A stretch of DNA of 64,000 nucleotides, taken from NCBI GenBank assembly GCA_916610825.1, contig OU744450.1:7274030-7338029 (forward strand). Reading direction: 5' to 3'. Origin of the DNA: Haliclystus octoradiatus (Eukaryota; Cnidaria; Staurozoa; Stauromedusae; Haliclystidae). Position 1 is the first letter of the stretch. Each line of letters opens with the position of its first letter. The notes below the pieces were generated by a model. That model saw nothing but the letters and a program-made list of their open reading frames with translations. It made no database searches and was not told where the DNA came from. Positions 11,578-26,500 of this stretch are shown piece by piece. Made by a program: the position numbers and the translations under genes.

Positions 11578-14500
11578 ATGAACGAAGCATCTCAAAGTAT
11601 CTGCAGTGATGATACTGACTTTCTAGTAGCTCAGGCAAACAATTTCAAAGTCAAACATTTGTTAGATGATTGTAGTAGTGCTACAACAGATCTACTTTAT
11701 CAACGCAACATTGATTATGAGGTTGGTTTATTAACTGATAACAATAGCTCAAACAGTTTTGAGCAACCTCAATTTATTGAAGATAAAACGTACAAAGATA
11801 TTGAGACTAAATCTCTGGAACAAATCATTGAAACACAACACGAGAAATGGATTTCAAATGGTGACATTAAATTTGAGCATACCCATTACATGTCGAATGA
11901 ATTAGATAATAAAAGTGGAATTGACAACTACATCACAGGGTCTATTGATTATGCAAGAGATACACAATATCATACAGGCGAACATAAGTTTTTGCATGAA
12001 TCTGGTCACAAAGAACATACCAAAGAATCTTCTTATGATGGACCAAGTATTGAAGGTTAGTTAAGGCCTATTAGCAATATCGCATTTTGGTCAAGTTACC
12101 TATTTTGTAAACAAAAATGTGTAAGTTCACAAACAGTTTGTGCACTGTTCATGAACATCTCTCTACAGGCTCATGAATAGTTCATGTATTGATTAAGGAA
12201 AATAACAATTATTATAGTATAGTATCTTATTATTAAATGTAAAGTAAATATAGAAAAATGTAATATGTATTATTTAAAATATTACATCATTCTATCTTAA
12301 GAATTAGATTCTTTTGAAAACATTACGTCAATATAAACTTAGAAATGCAAGAGTAAGCTCAAAAATTCAAATGTAAACAATAATAAATGCCGATGTAAAA
12401 TATTTAAATGTATACTTTTAGAAAATTAGTTCATATCTATTATTGTTTTGCTTAGCATATCAAATGTATAATATGCTGAATCATGTAGAAAATTATATAA
12501 ATAACACGCTGCTTAATATTATAATTCAGTAAAGGAGCAACGTTCGAAACAAACCTAGATCACATCGTATAATTATCAACATTTATCGTAACGTGTATTA
12601 TTTCAATTGTGGAAATTATATAAAGATTAATGAACAGAATTATATTTATGTGTCTTAACAGTATTCACCTAAAGCCTTTATTCATTAGACAACAAGATAA
12701 GTCGTAAGGACGAAACAGTTTCGAACTATTTAGAGTTTACAACGAAGATTTTGTACAAATAAAGACGACGAATAACAAAGATGGCCGACGAAGCAGAAGC
12801 CGCAAGAAGAAGATTTCAAAGAAGATCAAAGATATACGAAACTCAAATTAGGAGATTTGAATTATTAGAAAAGAATGAATTAGTATCCATTGAGCAATGG
12901 AATGGAACCCTAGCAAAGGTTTTAAAAGAAAGTGACGAGTTGGATTTAGCCGCTCAAACTTATATCGACATATTAGAAGTGAACAACGCTCTCGACGGTG
13001 ATATCGAAAAAGACATCACAGAACGTATACAAATCATGGAAAATACAACAAACGAAATAAAACAAACAACAATGAAAAGAATTTATGAAATAGAAGAACG
13101 TACTTTGGCAAAACAGGAACAGATTTTAGCCAAACAACATCAGCGTGAATTGGAACTCATCGAAGCCAGAAGAGTAAATACAAGTGATCCGTACGGTTCG
13201 GCAGCCTCAGTTTCAAGCAGAAACAATGACGTCATCGACGAAGAAGATGAGACAGCCACCGACTATGACGCAATTCTGGATCAAGATCAACCAATCAATC
13301 CAGAAGTAGATCAACCATTCAATCCAGAAGTAGATCAACCAATCAATCCAGAAGTAGATCAACCATTCAATCCAGAAGTAGATCAACCAATCAATCCAGA
13401 AGTAGATCAACCAATCAATCCAGAAGTAGATCAACAACATCACAAAGAAGAAGATGCCAAAGTGAAAATTAAAGACAAAGGCAAATGTAAAAGTGCAAAA
13501 ACTAATGTTAATGAAGCAGTCACCACGGCAACAGCAATTGAAATAGGAGCAATGACAGCAATAAAGACAATGCAATTGAACAATGACAAAAGTAAACCTG
13601 TAACAGCAACAGTAAGGCTTGCTGGTTTTACGCCGACGAAATGGAATGGAGAATTTAGGACATTTCCTACATTCCAAAACAGATTCAATTCAGCAATGAA
13701 AAATGCAGGAGTTACAGATGATAATGTAAAATTACAATGGCTAGAAAAAAGTATTCCAGAATCTTATCAATCAATTATAGAAGGAAGATCGACATTATTG
13801 GAATCATGGAAAGCTATGAAATTAGTCATCACTGATCAAAAAATTGCAGATGAAATAACGTGGAACTTTAGAAAACTCAAACCATTGGTTGACAAAGACT
13901 CAGAAGCAATACAGAAATTTGTAACGGCGATGAGAACTCACATTATGTACTTGGTGGAATTTGGAAAGAGCCATAGAACCACAGATGAAGAATTCATACG
14001 AGACCTAAAGAGAAAAACTGGAAGAGATTTTGAAGAACAAATAGACGACCAATTTGCTATTCACAATCAATTAAGACTACAGATGGGTTTAGAAGAAGAA
14101 GAGCTGACCACAAAGTTCATCATGACATTCCTGGAACGAAGAATTCAAACCTCACACACAAAGAAGACGGACAGACGACAAGGTGGTTCAACAAAGGAAA
14201 ACAATACATCAAAATCAGCGAAAGTCAGCGCATTCAAAGCCAACCCAGATGTAGATTGCCAACTTTGTGGAGATGGAAAACACCACCTAGAAGATTGTCA
14301 AATATTCAAAAACAAGACTGTAAGAGATAGGGCAGAATACACTAAAGGCAAAGGGTATTGCTTCAGATGCTTAGCAAAAGGTCATATGAAACCAAGCTGT
14401 GAAAAGAAGAATACATGCAAAGAATGCAAGAAATGTCACCACACCCTTCTACACTATGGTTCAACTTCTACTACAAATGATCAAGATAGTACAGTGCCAA

Positions 14501-17500
14501 AGATAGCCTCAGCAAGTTCAATAAACGCGAACAGTGCCAAAGAAATGGACAATGATGAATCACCAAGACTACCGATATTGAAGATTTGGGTCAAAAGTGG
14601 TTTCAAAAATGCTGATGGTTCACCAAGATTACGACCTGCGATATGCTTAATGGACGGTGGAGCAGACACAACATTAGTGAGGACAGAATTTGCAAACAGT
14701 CTTGGTATTGAAGGAGAAAATACAATCATCCAATATGAAGTAGTAGGAGGTGCAAAATACAAAGAAAAGACCAAAAAGTTTGACATCACCATTGGACGCT
14801 TCAACCCCATTCAAGAACAAGCCAAGATATCAGCCTATTCAATATCAAGAACATGTGGTGCTGCTAATGCATGGCCTAAAGATTTTTTCCAACGCAATCC
14901 ACACTTGAGCAAGCTGAAGAATCTCACATATGGTAATGGTGGACACATCGACATTCTGATTGGAAGAGACGCCCAACAACTGCACAAAGAGCTGCAAAGA
15001 ATAGAACCAGAGCCTCAAAATGATCACCAATCAACTGGCATAGAATACCCACTTGGCTGGACGATAGTCGGAGGAAAAGAAAAGAAGAATAAGAATGAAG
15101 TCAACAACAAGAAAGTTGCATCGGTGAAGCTGAATGACATTGCTGGAGACATAGAACATGAAGAAATCAAAAAGATTTTCACATCTGACCTGGCTGGTGT
15201 AAGTCCTTCAACACGGTGCATCTGCAAAGACAATGAAGTGAATGAAGCAAGATTCATAAAGATTGCAAAGAATACCACAATCAACAATGAAGGAAGAGTA
15301 GAAGTACAACTTCCATGGAAACAAGGATACCCAGAAGCACTACCAAACAATTATACTGAAGTATATCAAAGCTTGAAAGGCAGAGTCAAAAAGATGAAAC
15401 ACAAAGGAGAATATGAAAGTTATGCAAAAGCAATGAGTGAAGTCATCAATTCAGGATTTGTAGAAGAAGTCAACAGACAGAAGAATGAGAAAGAATACTT
15501 CATAGAACACCTCATTGTGGAAAGGCAGAACACATCAACACCTAAAAGAGTGGTCTGGAATTCAGCAAAGATATTTCAAGGAGAATCACTTGCAAAAGCA
15601 TTGGAGAAAGGACCTGACATGCTGAACTCACTTTTCAAAGTTTTAATTGCATTTAGAGAAGAACAAGTGGCATTCATTGGGGATATCAGAAAAATGTTCA
15701 ATATGATTTCCATTGCAAAAGAAGACCGCTGTTATCACAGATTTCTATGGATCAATGAAGGAGATGAAGAACCAAAAACATATCAATGGAGTCGCTTGGT
15801 ATTTGGTGATCCACCTAGTCCTGACTTATCACAGACGAGCCTTCATTACTTGGCAGCAGCCTACAAAGATGAATGGCCAATTGGTGGTGAAATTTTAGAA
15901 AAACATATATACATGGATGACATAGCTGATTCAAGAGAAAATGAAACGGAAGCTACAGAAGCCATGAATGAGACTACAAAGGTATTAAAAAAAGGAAAAT
16001 TTGAAATCAAAAGATGGCATTGCAACAGAATTAAAGTAGAAGAGACACTCAACAAAGATGGAATTTCTACACAAACAAAGAAGGAAGAAAACAATGACGA
16101 CTTGGAAACCATGATTCTTGGCCATCATTGGAACAAAGAATTGGACAATCTATCACTGAAGGCAAAAACAGTTTCATTATCAATCACATCATCAACCAAG
16201 TTAACAAAAAGAATAATCCTTGGAATGATTGCTAGGGTTTGGGATCCTCTTGGAATAATGGCACCAGCAACTGTAAATTTAAGAATCATGTTTCAGAATT
16301 TGTGGAGAGAAGGCTATGAATGGGACCAGATTATTGAAGATGAAAAGTCAGCAATTTGGATGAAAAACATTGACTGCATTGAAGCAAAGTTGAACACAGT
16401 AGTTACAAGATGCATGAAATCAAAAGGGGCAATTGGTCAGCCTGAAATCCATGCATTTGCAGATGGCGGTGATAAAGCATTGGGAACATGTGTTTTCATG
16501 AGGTGGAACATTGGCGAGAACAAATTTGACACATCATTTGTAGCTGCAAAGACCCTGGTGACTCCTGTTAAAGGTTGGACCATCCCCAGAACGGAACTAG
16601 TTGGAGCACTCATCATGGTTCGCCTTGTACAAAATATTGTTGATGCCCTTCGAATCAAGCCATCCTCAATAACATACTGGGTAGACTCAAAAGTTGTATT
16701 ACATTGGGTAAGATCGTCATCACAACAGATGAAAGCATTTGTCGAAACAAGAATTGCAGAGATCCAAGAAATTGCTGATGTCAAAAACTTCTGCTATGTG
16801 CCAACGAAATTGAATGCAGCGGATCCACTGACAAAAACAAATGACACTGACTTAGAAATATGGCACAAAGGTCCACAATTCTTGAGGGAAGCAATCATTC
16901 AAGATTTCGAAACAGAAGATGTCAAGCAAGACATAGAAGCAAAACAAGATCCTGCTGAAATCAAACCAACTAAGAAATTAAAGAAACAACCAAAAAAGAG
17001 TAAAGCTACCAATAAGAAAATAAACTCAATGGTAAAGAGTACAGAAGAAAATTTGATGGATGAACAGTTGGCAAAGGAAATATTAGAAGTAGCAAACAGA
17101 GAAGAAAATTGGTTGAAATCAGTTGAAGAAGTTAGCAAAATAAACAACATTGATGGTGAGACAGCAATCTACCGTGCCTTACAAGCATTCACCAAGTGGG
17201 AAGATAAAGCATACAAGAAACTTTGCCCATTTTTTGAAGAGAAAGATGAACTATATAGATTAGGAGGACGTTTAAATCTAGCAGAAGATTTCAGTCTTTC
17301 ATTGATCGCACCAATTGTAATACCTAAAGCACCAAAAGGAGAAGACCAAGGATATGAAAACAACCATCGAGGAGTTATTAGTAAAATACTAAATTACTAT
17401 CATGAGAAAACATGTCACCCTGGAGTTAATAGAACAAGATGTGCAATTGAGCAAAATGGCATTTGGATAATTGGAATCAACAATGCATTGAAGAAAGTCA

Positions 17501-20500
17501 AAAGATTTTGTTTGCACTGTCGAAAGAGAAGTCGTCCACTTGAAGAACAACAAATGGGTCAACTTCCAAACTTTCGTCTTGAAGCAAACCAAGTACCATT
17601 TTGGACGACAGCAGTAGACTTTTTTGGACCATTGAAAACAAAGTTAAGAAGAGGTGTTGTAAAAGATGGACATGTAGCTATTTTCACTTGTACAGTCACT
17701 AGAGCAATACACTTAGAATTTTGTTACGATCAAGAAGGTGGTGAAGGTTTATCGGCACTGAAATTCTTAATGGCACTAAGAAGATTTACCAGCACACATG
17801 GCTTGCATCCAAATAGAATGTACAGTGACAATGGCCCAAATCTGGTAGCAGCATCAAAGACAATAAAGAAACTAACAGAACAATGGGACAATACTTTGCT
17901 GGAAAATGGTTTGAAAGCTGCAGGATTTCTATGGGAATGGAATTGCCCTACAGCATCACATCAAAATGGAGTAGTAGAAGCCTTGATAAAGAGTGTAAGA
18001 AAAGCATTAGATGCAACTTCAGATTGCTACAATAAATCTTTGAATCCTGATGAATGGATGACAACATTATCAGAAATTTCTTACCTCATCAACTCAAGGC
18101 CATTATTTCCAAAATCGTCTGGTGATTTGTTAGATATTTCAGAGATGATAACTCCGAATTCATTGCTCCATGGTCAGAATATGTTAATTCCACAGCCAAA
18201 AGATACCAAAGAACACCCAACAGACCGAATGACAGCCATCCAAAAGAGAATACAAGTATTTTGGGAACATTGGACGACAAACATGCCACACAATTTAATA
18301 TGTAGAAAGAAATGGTTGGTAAAAAGAAACAACATTGGAGTAGGCGACCTCGTTCTGGTTAAAACAAGTGGACCACATGGCCCAGCCCCTAGAGCTGTTT
18401 GGCCCTTGGCACTGATCTCAAACACGTACCCTGGAAAAGATGGGTTAATCAGAAAAGTAAGAATTAAAACCAAAAGTGGTGAATATGATCGACCAATCGC
18501 AAAATTAGTATTAATTGCAACACAAGAAGAAATTGAGGGTAAGGTTATTAAAAACCTTAACAAAGATGTTGAAGAAATTGAAGTATGATACAATTATCAA
18601 TTTATAAAAGTATTAGAATGAATTAATCAATCATATCATTCGACGAATTTCCTATAATTCTCTCATTGAAGGGGATTGTATTGATTAAGGAAAATAACAA
18701 TTATTATAGTATAGTATCTTATTATTAAATGTAAAGTAAATATAGAAAAATGTAATATGTATTATTTAAAATATTACATCATTCTATCTTAAGAATTAGA
18801 TTCTTTTGAAAACATTACGTCAATATAAACTTAGAAATGCAAGAGTAAGCTCAAAAATTCAAATGTAAACAATAATAAATGCCGATGTAAAATATTTAAA
18901 TGTATACTTTTAGAAAATTAGTTCATATCTATTATTGTTTTGCTTAGCATATCAAATGTATAATATGCTGAATCATGTAGAAAATTATATAAATAACACG
19001 CTGCTTAATATTATAATTCAGTAAAGGAGCAACGTTCGAAACAAACCTAGATCACATCGTATAATTATCAACATTTATCGTAACGTGTATTATTTCAATT
19101 GTGGAAATTATATAAAGATTAATGAACAGAATTATATTTATGTGTCTTAACAGTATTCACCTAAAGCCTTTATTCATTAGACAACAAGATAAGTCGTAAG
19201 GACGAAACAGTTCATGAACTTTAAAAGTTGAAATTGCTCAAACTTTCATACATTTCATGGACATTTCATGGAATGTTCATGAACAGTTAAAAGCAGCTCC
19301 TTGTTCATGGATTCATAATGAAATATTTCACATTGGTAAGAAAGTGGATAATTTGCCTGACCAATGATATAGTTGTACCCAGGGTCCGAAAAAAATGGGG
19401 GTCCTGGGATCCTAGATCCTGGAAGGCTAGAGAAAATCCAGAAGAAAGTTTATAATTTTCTGATTTATAGGCCAAACATCAAGAAAAAATTTAGAAGAAA
19501 ATTTAGAAAATGTTTTAAGATTCTGGAAGGCTAAATCTTTTGTCGGACACTGGTTGTACCAATAAACTTTGAAAATAAAACAACACCATTGTTTTGCATG
19601 CTTCATTCACTGATTTTATTTTACTGACAAATAGAGATCGATGATAAAGTCAAAGAAGGTCATGATTTGCTACTCAGATTCCTTGGTGATACAAAATGGC
19701 AGATGAGCTCTACAGAAAGCATCAGGTAGGCCTAAGCTGTATTCTTTGCAAATAGTTTCGCAAATCTACAATCTGTGTAGTAGGACATTGTCCTATAAAA
19801 GTAATAAACCAATCATATTGACATTTTGCTTAATAATCAGATTGAACGGTCACCACACACTTTTGCCATGTTTGTATACATATTTACTACAGGAATGTTG
19901 CAAGACACAAGTGCTTTCAACGCTTCCTGAGTGTCTTCCAACTTTTCTGAATGTAATAGGCTAAATATGAATCTAGGCCTCCAAACGCGGCAAAAGTGTG
20001 TGGTAACTAAAATCAGAATCAAGTTTGTTTATATTGCGGAAGATCGTTCAAATTTTTAATAGGCCTAATGATTTAAAATTCATCTTTAAGTCAATGTTTT
20101 TACTTACTATAAAATGTCCTTGGATCAATTTAAAACTTCAAAATGTTGGTAGGCCTATTTCTTAAATATAGCTTTGTTGATATTATTTATTTAGTAATAG
20201 GCCTACATTGCAGTTTCCTATTCTTTTTGAGCATCTGACAAAATTTTACTGACAAATTTTGACGGGAATTTTTGAAAAATGTTTCTCCTCGAATATCCAA
20301 ACACATGGACCAACCATTCATATTGCATGATTACGATTATGATTACGATACTCCATTATGACGTCAAGTAATTTGAAAACTGGTAGGCTAGGCCTAATCC
20401 TCAAGATAGGAATGTTGTGGTTGTCTATATATGACAAAGATTATAATCTGTTTCATTTCAGAGCCAAGTCAATATCTGAGTATCATGCTGAGCATCAAAC

Positions 20501-23500
20501 TCAAATAGTTCTAGGTGAGTAGGTTGAAACAATTATCCTAAAAATATTTTCATCCTCTTCAAATTTGAAAAATGTTCCTTCTTCAACTTGTTAGTCCTAG
20601 ATCATTATGTTTGATCTGTCTAATCTCATTTAGTAAATAGAAAAGCTCAGTTATATTCTGTATTACAATGTCAATCAAGGTGATCAAATGTCTTTCATTT
20701 ATAGTCATACAGCATAATTATCATTATATTGATGTACCCGAAGAGTGAACAAACAATCTGATCAAACTTTACAAGCAATCACACAACTGCTCATGACTGA
20801 ACACCTTATAAGCAAATCATGAACGTTAAATGATCGTTTTTTATGTAAGCATTCAGAAGGGTAGGCCTATTCATTGACACACAGAAAAATGTTTATTAAC
20901 TGTTCATGAACTTTCAGGCAATTTCACATTCATGAAAAACACTCTTTGTGATTGTTCATGAACTGTTCATTAACCCACATAAAAAAATGTTTATGAACTG
21001 TTCATGAACTTATAGGCAATTTATCATTCATGAAAAGAGCTCTTTGTGACTGTTTATGAACTGTTCATTAACCCACAAAAAAAAATGTTTATGAACTGTT
21101 CATGAACTTTCAGGCAATTTCACATTCATGAAAAGAACTCTTTGTGACTGTTTATGAACTGTTCATTAACCCATAAAAAAATGTTTATGAACTGTTCATG
21201 AATGTTTATAATAAATTAATTAGAAATGAGCTTGTTTTATTTAATTGCCAGTTGAGATCAAAACACATTTAATTATAAAAATGTCATCAAGTCAAGCTTT
21301 AACATTTTTATTCAACGTTTATATCCTAGTATTTATTCCACATCATTTAGGTACTAGACCTACAGACCATTCTAGAAGTTCTGAGTCATCAAATCTTAAA
21401 CGTTCATCATCTCTACATTCAAGTAATGACCCTTCTAACCATGAACAATCACCAGGAAAAAGAGATGTGACTAATAATATTAGTAGTCTTATCAAATCTG
21501 ATGCTGACCTATCTACAGAATCAAAATCAATTCTTCATCATTCCTTTCCAAACTTTTATGCTGGCCTTAATGACGTTTCAACGATACATCATATTGGATC
21601 ATCAACGCCAAACTTGAAGCTTTTAAAATATCCACCTCCTAAAGAAAAAGTAAGATTTTGATTATGTTATGTTATAAAAACAGTTCAGGAGTTCATGAAC
21701 AGTTCATGAACATTAGATGGCTCCAAATTTTTCATGAACTCTTTATGAACTGTTCATGAACTGTCCGTGAAGGTTCATGAACTGTTCATGAACTCCTGAA
21801 CTTTTTTCGCAGGGGTAGGCGCCATACCAAAAAGTATGCCTACATATATTTTTTTTAAATTGTCAATTTATTTCAGACGTAGACCTACTTGGAAAAAATG
21901 TAAACTTGTAAACACAAATGATTCAATTTAAGTTACTGTATTTACTTGAATAATTGACGTTTCATTGTTTTTGTTGTTCAAATGCAATGTGGAACTTAGT
22001 AATATTGGCTGTAGGCTATAGTGTTCTATTATCAACTTAAAACCTTTGCACTATCCATCTTTGTATAGGCCTAAGAACAGCTGCAAATATTACAATACAG
22101 CAAAGAATAGAACAATTTGGGCTAAGCGCATTAAACAACATTAAATAACTGATGACAGGCGCAACAATTCTATTTACCATTCTGTAGTACATATATGGAT
22201 TAAACATTGTGCTGTATCTATATCTTATACTATACTGTAGCTATATAGATCTACAATATAACCTACTTGCCTGTTTATTGATATAGTTTCTATCAGGGAT
22301 CAATCATGAGACGTCTAAAAATGAACTTGAAATTTCAATAGAAGAATTACAGAGCAAGCACAAGGTATTGAGGATGCTTAATCCATATGAAGGACGTCTG
22401 TATAATTATATATGTTGCCACAAAAGATCCCCTTTCCCTCTACCACAGCCTATTATAAATCAATGTATACTCCTGCGAAAACAGTTCAGAAGTTCATGAA
22501 CAGTACATGAACAGAAGTTCATGAACAGTTCGTGAACGTTAAATGGCCCCAAATTTCCATAAACTGTTCATGAACTGTTCATAAACAGTTTATGAACTGT
22601 CTGTGAGGGTTCATGAACAGTTCCGAAAAATTGGAGCCATTCAACGTTCATGAACTGTTCATGAACTTATCATGACCTCCTGAACTGTTTTGAGCAGCAG
22701 GTAGGCCTATCATGTCTGTATGTATTTGGAATTATTATAGTTCAACTATATCAATAATCATTCATAATCATAAATATTGCGCATTAGCGCATTCATTATC
22801 AGAAGATCAGTAATTTTCTGTTGTTCTATTGTTAAGACGTAATATTGGCTATAATGGTACATCAGCTATAGTAGCACATCGCCTATAACAAACTTTTTTA
22901 GATTCGCCAGGGATGCCCTTATAAACAGTTTCTATAGTACATACATAAAGGCCAACAATATAGCCAGCTATGCATTGTATCAACATTAATTACATTAATA
23001 TTACAACATGATCACTACTCAGCAGGTGGCTGATGTAGTTTGAATATTGATGTAGAATATAAGCATAACGTTTATTTTAGTTGTAATAAAAATAAATGAT
23101 CTATTATCCATTCATGATTTTCAAAAACACTGATCTCGCAATGTATGCAATATGTTTTAGTTAAGTCCTTTGGTATAATTATTTCGGATTGGCAGTAATG
23201 ACTTGAACTTTAAAGTCAATTATTATACTAGGTCAAGCAAGATGAATTGGATGCTATCAGGGAACAGGTGTTTAAATCACAGCAAGATGTCGAATCATGC
23301 AAACAACTTGCTAATCATTACGAAAAGAAAGCAGTAATTGTTAGGTAAGTGGGCTGTCACACACAACCTGGTTTCTATTTCAAATTTGTATGGTAAACTT
23401 TTAAGCCCTTGGATTGGTAAACTTTTAAGCCCTTGGATTTCCAAAAATTCTGCTTAAATCGTACATCGTTGTATGTTGAATACAGATATCCCCCACAAGC

Positions 23501-26500
23501 CACTGTTGTACCCTGACACAAGAATGACGATTTCCTGTCGGCTGCACCAGACATTAATTAGGCGCGCGTTCAATAGATATTTGGTTTGGTATGACCGTAT
23601 AACCTAGAGTCCCTAGACCCACTGTAAAATCTGCAACAAATTAAATACACCTTTCTTTGAACTTCGTGAATTGTCTATGGAAATTTGATGAAAATGTGTT
23701 TTTTACTTTCACATGACTTATTTTGCAATGTCCTAAGTGCATGCATTATCATCCGTCAAATTTATTGTGTGAATATTGTCAATGATTCCTGCTTATCAAT
23801 CCATGTGATTATTTTTGTTTAATAGGAAAGATTTGATGTCACTCGAGAAAGAGAAAATAACACTTCAAGCAGACTTAAGCAATTTGAGAATACAAACCAA
23901 TAATGAAAAATCAAATTCTGAATATTTGAAGGTATGCTAGAACATATTTTAGTCTTATTCCTTCTTAATTATATGGAAACAATTGTAATTATTGTTTTCT
24001 GTTTCACTTTTTATCTAGAACATTGAAATAATGGAGCGAGATTCATATCTTCAAAAAGAGGTAAACCAACAATGAAACCTAGATAAAATTGAGCGCTATA
24101 AATAGGTAGCTCTTAATCACAGAGTTGATAAATTGAATATTGTACAGTCAAACCTGTCATAACGACCACCTCTATACAGTGATCATCTGTCTATAATGGT
24201 CATTCTTGCAATGTCTAAAATAGTATTTCATATTGAAATAATCCTGTATAAAATGCCACCTCCATATTATGGTCAAGTTAAAGTTATCTGCCTCTCGTAG
24301 TTTGTTGTTATATACAGGTTTTACTGTATTTTGATTAATTGACCAATTGGTGACTGTTTTATAAGGCTGATCGACTAGCAGGTTTGACTTTTCATGGTTT
24401 TAGATGGAGTTGATCAAGCAAGAACGCGATTCATACAAAATCACATTAGAACAACTTGAAGCGTCTTCACTTGATATCAATGTTACTATCAAAAGCAATG
24501 ATGAAAAGCTTGAAGAATTTGAAACTAAAGAAATGCATTATAAAAGTGAAATTGAAGTGTTAAATAAGGTGTCTATATTTGATTAAATACAACTCTATTA
24601 TGCCTTTTCAAATTAATTTTCATGATTTTCATCAATAATTCATGTAATGTTTTGAATGCACAACTTCATTAAACAGTTCATGAATTTCATATAGTCCTAT
24701 ATTAAGCTGTAGTTTACATTAATATGATATCCTATAAATATAAATTGACATCAATAAGCTCTTGAAAATCTTACTATAGACATTTGAAGTTGATACCAAC
24801 ATACAGGTGCCACATAATATTATTTTGAAAGATGTAAATAGTTTACGAGGGAATCCTTACTTCTTGTACCATTCTTCTATTTCGGAATATTCACTTTTTG
24901 CTCAGAGCTATAAGGGTGAATGCATTACTGGTTGAAGACACTTCACTAACACATAAACTGTTGAAATCGATATGTAGCGTGACAGCTGACTGCTTGGAGC
25001 AATAAAGAGTATATAAAATCACTGATCCTACTGAAAAGAACCTCTCATTTAGAAATAGAAGAGGTTTGCCGCCGATGGAGCATTACTGTCTCAATCACTA
25101 CTTATAAAATTCTGGATTCTTTATTGTATTGATGCAGATCAAATTTAACAAACTTAACGATCCTAGCTTCAAAATGTTAAAATGGTATTCTCTAGATAGA
25201 CCATTTAATTTGCTGTTAAAAACATGACATTGGAGTAATACGGGTTTCCCTTGTTATTGTGGTTTGACTGTTTGAACCTGATGCAATTTACACTAGAGAC
25301 TCGAGGAAGACATTGAATTTAATTGCGACTGATTAAATCATGGCCACTTCTACTGTTTAAGTTAACCCAGGATCTTTATTAATTTTTTATTATTCACAAA
25401 CCGCTAGTATCTTTTTGCACTGAGATTGTTGGTTAGTTGGATAATTTTGATTTTTTTAATCTTGTGTAAGTTTAATGACCGGATGCCTTTCCTGATATCA
25501 TCTAACAATGCTTATGCCAGGCCCCTGCGAAAAACAGTTCAGGAGTTTATGAACAGTCCATGAACGTTAAATAGGCCTAATTATCATAAAGTTTAACCCA
25601 AGGGCGCAATCCCCGCATACAGTACTCTGTTGTACAGTTCCTCCTCTCTTTAATTGTAGGCATTAAATGATAAGAACGCAACCTCGAAAAAGTCAGAAAT
25701 TGACCAGTATGAGATGATCTCACAATTGAAAAATGAAATGGTGTCAATAAAGTCTTTGAAGGATGAAGAGTTAGAAAATGAGAAAAGAAAGTTTGAAGAT
25801 GTAAGTTTCAATTTGAAACATATGTTATACTTTGATTTGCAATGTTTGAATTCAAGGAAGAGTGATGATTGTTGTATATTGGCTTTAATTTAGTTGAATG
25901 CCAAAGCCATATGTTACCAAATGTTGGAAGCCCACAGTGACAAGTGAGAACAACCCCTGTGAAATGGTTCATGGACATGAAATAGACCAATTTTTACAAA
26001 CTGTTCATTTAACAGTTCATGGACAGTTTTATAAAATAGTCACTGAAAAACAGACCACTTAGCGTTTATGAGGGTTCCACAAACTTTTCATGAACAAATT
26101 CATGAACGGTTGTTAACAAAAAGTTGAAACAGTTTATGGACTTTATGAAAAAAATAGTCCCTGAACTTGCGAAGGGTTCATGGAGGACTTTCATTAACGA
26201 ATCAACAAAATTAAGTTCATGAACAGTTGGTAAGAAGTTTGGGAGACATTACTTTTCCCCGCATTTTCACACCCTTGGAGTCAGGATGTGTGAGTTGCAA
26301 GGAATCCCCATTTTACGTACATTTTGTTTCACTTTAGTGTAGATCAACATCTAGTTGATCAACAATCTATTACCAAATTTATGTTACATATTGTTTGACA
26401 TTAGGAGAGCAAAAAGCATATTGTATCTATCGAGGAATCTCATCTGAAAGAAATTGAAAATCTGAAAGTGAAATTGGAGGTGATTTAAATTTTGATAAGA

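Larger units (their letters stand above)
12185..19209 (+). mobile_element. Complete BEL/Pao LTR retrotransposon
   Basis: 7,025 bp, in the same orientation as the host gene and within its first coding intron. The order is 5' LTR (12185-12717), leader, one gag-pol ORF (12781-18588), purine tract GAAGGGGA (about 18668-18675), and 3' LTR (18677-19209). LTRs are 533 bp each, start TG, end CA, and I found no difference between them by eye, which implies a recent insertion. The GTTCA duplications match. The leader after the LTR has no TGG-starting primer-binding site directly at the border, so the primer tRNA is unclear. All domains expected for BEL/Pao are visible in the ORF. Confidence 0.95.

Noticed and set aside
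13213..13677. 154-codon minus-strand frame
   Set aside because: It is the antisense shadow of the gag repeat region of the BEL/Pao ORF.
21252..21350. Longer version of exon 4 with a hydrophobic segment
   Set aside because: An upstream acceptor in the same frame exists, but the segment is unlike the rest of the protein, and the acceptor after CATCATTTAG has the better pyrimidine tract. Kept only as an alternative.
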